Source: Gammaproteobacteria bacterium | Lineage (GTDB): Bacteria > Pseudomonadota > Gammaproteobacteria > DSM-19610 | Direction of reading: 5' to 3' | Length of the DNA: 8,354 bases | NCBI GenBank assembly: GCA_030618475.1 | Contig: JAUXDG010000109.1 | Coordinates: 1 to 8,354, forward strand | Shown: positions 7,401-8,354 of the stretch, one piece after another | Position numbering within the stretch: position 1 is the first letter of the stretch | Layout of the letters: each line of letters begins with the position of its first letter | Notes under the pieces: model-generated | Told to the model about the DNA's origin: nothing | The model's input: only the letters and a program-made list of their open reading frames with translations | Database searches by the model: none | Position numbers and translations under genes: made by a program

Positions 7401-8354
7401 CTGGAAAGCGTTGCCCTGCATGCGGTATTGCAGGTCGGGATTGGAGGCTTCTTCTCGGGCGATTTTGAAGCCGTCGAGGAAAAACACCCTGATTTCATTG
7501 TCGATAATGGTCTGGCGCGCGTGACGCGGAAAGCTCGCCCACAGCTCATCCACCTGTTCGAGACTGCTCTGGATGATGAAAACACCGCCTTTCTTCAGTC
7601 CGTACAGGGGGTTGGAGTGGCTGAACACATTGGGATCCGGCGACATCGCCACGTCTACGAAGTGGTATTCGCAGTTCAGGCGGATCGGTTCCGGCGCTGC
7701 CGACAGGTAATAGGTGGTCGGCTGGCCTTTCTTTTCCGAGCCGTATTTGGGGTTGGCCCTGATATCGAAACCCAGCAGGTCGAACAGAGTCATGGCCAGG
7801 TTCTTGCCGGTGGTAATGGCACCCCAGCCGCCTACCGAGTGCATGCGTACGGTGATGGAACCTTCCGGCATCAGGTTGGGGTTTTCGCTGCCGCGGATGG
7901 CCAGGTTTCTGATCTGCGGGTAGGCATCGATCAGCTTCTGCTGGTAGATCTCCTGCTTGGGCGTGCCGGCCTGATCGTGAATGAAATCGACGGACAGATA
8001 GAAAAACGCTTTCTGTTTGCCGTCGGGCAGCATGTTTTCGATGGCGGCAAGCAGTGCCTCGGGTTGCAGATCACGGCTGCCGAGGCCGTAACAGCCCGAG
8101 TACAGCCGCGGCATGTCTTCCAGGCGGTAACTCGCGTAGTCCGGATAGGGCTTGTGCGCCTGGCCCGCTATCTGGTTTTCAAGGCACTTTGACAGGCTGG
8201 CGCGCACTTCGCGCATCAGCGGCAGGTCTTCGGCGAGCGGCTGGTCGACACGTTCCAGCACCGCCACGCCCTTCCTGTTTTTCAGCATAGTGCCGAGCAG
8301 GTCGCCGGGAAACGGCCGGTAGAAGGTGATATTGACGACCCCCACCTTGATGCC
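4410..8354 (-). CDS. Large NifJ-type 2-oxoacid:ferredoxin oxidoreductase with extra C-terminal ferredoxin domain (5' end outside window)
   Basis: The frame runs open through the right edge, so this is the C-terminal part of a longer protein. Residues are counted from the GTG at 8345, probably an internal Val. Domain order: end of domain II (about 1-60, VNITFYRPF); a conserved linker (YGLGSRDLQPE, 86-96); the gamma domain (about 160-355) ending in the EKR-type motif KGER; a two-cluster ferredoxin domain with Cys463/466/469/473 and Cys601/604/607/611; the TPP domain with GGDGAMYDIG around Asp901 and SNTGGQ around Asn934. Cys679, Cys682, Cys809 and Cys1013 match the four proximal-cluster ligands of PFOR, so the catalytic core looks intact. 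Oddities: about 80 extra charged residues between the two ferredoxin motifs, about 90 helical residues before NATGC (804-809), and a tail domain (1230-1311) with Cys1240/1243/1246, Cys1282 and Cys1286 after an Ala/Pro-rich linker. The family converts a 2-oxoacid plus CoA to acyl-CoA, CO2 and reduced ferredoxin, reversibly. Pyruvate is likely but unproven; 2-oxoglutarate or another acid is possible. The next gene is rnfC. Confidence 0.9.
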   Translation of the reverse strand, partial: GIKVGVVNITFYRPFPGDLLGTMLKNRKGVAVLERVDQPLAEDLPLMREVRASLSKCLENQIAGQAHKPYPDYASYRLEDMPRLYSGCYGLGSRDLQPEALLAAIENMLPDGKQKAFFYLSVDFIHDQAGTPKQEIYQQKLIDAYPQIRNLAIRGSENPNLMPEGSITVRMHSVGGWGAITTGKNLAMTLFDLLGFDIRANPKYGSEKKGQPTTYYLSAAPEPIRLNCEYHFVDVAMSPDPNVFSHSNPLYGLKKGGVFIIQSSLEQVDELWASFPRHARQTIIDNEIRVFFLDGFKIAREEASNPDLQYRMQGNAFQGAFFAASPLMEKASLDETGLFEAIDKQLRHKFGSKGERIVQDNLRVVRRGFDEIHEIIDKKLDAASREPQRKAAGLPVMLKQLPEADGGISDLHRFWEQTGSFYINGQGEENLADPYIGLGIIPASTGVFRDLTQIRFEYPQYIAENCTACGNCFTVCPDSAIPGLVNSVGDVFESAISHIETRGQPTVYLRRAARDVEKRLRALIEPVGESAEIGKLLEQSLLATVSDSELEDEKKERLEQELGWFRETIGDFQFSITKPYYLNREKKAKNSGGLFSITINPYTCKGCMGCIEACNDDALVATAQTPESITQLRQKWDFWLTLPTTRPEFIRIDDLDERIGALETLLLDKRNYGALVCGDGACLGCGEKSVIHLFTATVTALMQPRVTKHLANIDDLSERLERHIRLKLAENMDLTDTAVITAVLESHNDSDLTLSELSEALDSAHAAQPVDTEWLKTTTGLLKKLRHLKWLYSEGQTRQGRADMGIINATGCTSVWGSTYPYNPYPFPWANHLFQDSPSIALGVFQGHMSKMADGFKAIRQAELELAGEYKAQEHDEFFTYFNWQKFSEEEWLLCPPVVSIGGDGAMYDIGFQNLSRVLMTEMPIKILVLDTQVYSNTGGQACTSGFTSQVSDMAAYGKVGKGKAEIRKEMGLIGMAHRNAYVMQGSIANITHLLEGYIEGLNSRRPTLFNIYAACQPEHGIGDDASETQNKLAVESRAYPLFRFDPDAGTTFEECCSLDGNPAIDDDWPSYQLTYQDEQGNAQAMDLPMTFADFAVTEGRFRKHFRKAPPETWNENMMPLHEFLEQESEDREGLYPYIWGMDSKKRLMRVMVSEQLVRASEDRLHYWRLLKSLAGIDRIVDEDAIIKQTRAEMAQKLSASLLALVSSGDTASLLDAGGIPASGAPAVAAADYEPVWIDTPECQTCDECTQINPKIFAYNDEKKAIVVNPRGGAYKDIVRAAEKCTAECIHPGTPFNPKEKDLQRLTKRAEKFQ

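Noticed and set aside
7236..8192. Plus-strand open frame of 318 residues
   Set aside because: It is antisense to the gamma domain and linker of the oxidoreductase, with no coherent domain. Rejected as a shadow.
8343..8345. GTG as the true start of the oxidoreductase
   Set aside because: The frame stays open to the edge (Gly-Ile-Lys before it) and the residues continue a conserved domain II, so this is an internal Val and the gene is cut.

Overview
The window is one densely packed block of genes, all read from the minus strand. It holds the 3' part of a very large 2-oxoacid:ferredoxin oxidoreductase (PFOR/NifJ-type) followed by most of an Rnf ion-translocating ferredoxin:NAD+ oxidoreductase operon in the order rnfC, rnfD, rnfG, rnfE, rnfA, with the first codons of what should be rnfB at the left edge. 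The DNA is GC-rich by eye, and open antisense frames shadow the genes, as expected for GC-biased third codon positions. The Rnf/Rsx proteins look proteobacterial in length and motif, most likely from a gammaproteobacterium. A sulfur-oxidising or otherwise autotrophic lineage is an inference from the gene pairing only; no taxonomic marker lies in the window.

Layout from right to left, the direction of transcription: (1) 8354-4410, the oxidoreductase, cut at the right edge so its N-terminal domains are missing. It keeps the end of domain II, the gamma domain, a two-cluster ferredoxin domain, the thiamine-diphosphate (TPP) domain with all four expected proximal-cluster cysteines, and an extra C-terminal ferredoxin-like domain. 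(2) A gap of about 67 bases (4343-4409), the only non-coding DNA present, with a ribosome binding site for rnfC. (3) 4342-13, five complete rnf genes that overlap their neighbours by 1 to 11 bases. (4) 20-1, the putative rnfB start.

How the parts work together: Rnf couples electron transfer between reduced ferredoxin and NAD+ to movement of Na+ or H+ across the inner membrane. The oxidoreductase makes or uses reduced ferredoxin while decarboxylating or carboxylating a 2-oxoacid. Placing them together suggests a shared low-potential ferredoxin pool: either 2-oxoacid oxidation feeds Rnf, or Rnf driven backwards by ion-motive force supplies ferredoxin for carboxylation. The sequence does not decide the direction. 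The most unusual element is the oxidoreductase itself, which carries long helical insertions and a tethered ferredoxin-like tail beyond the usual PFOR plan. No RNA genes, mobile elements, CRISPR arrays, long repeats or convincing terminators were seen.
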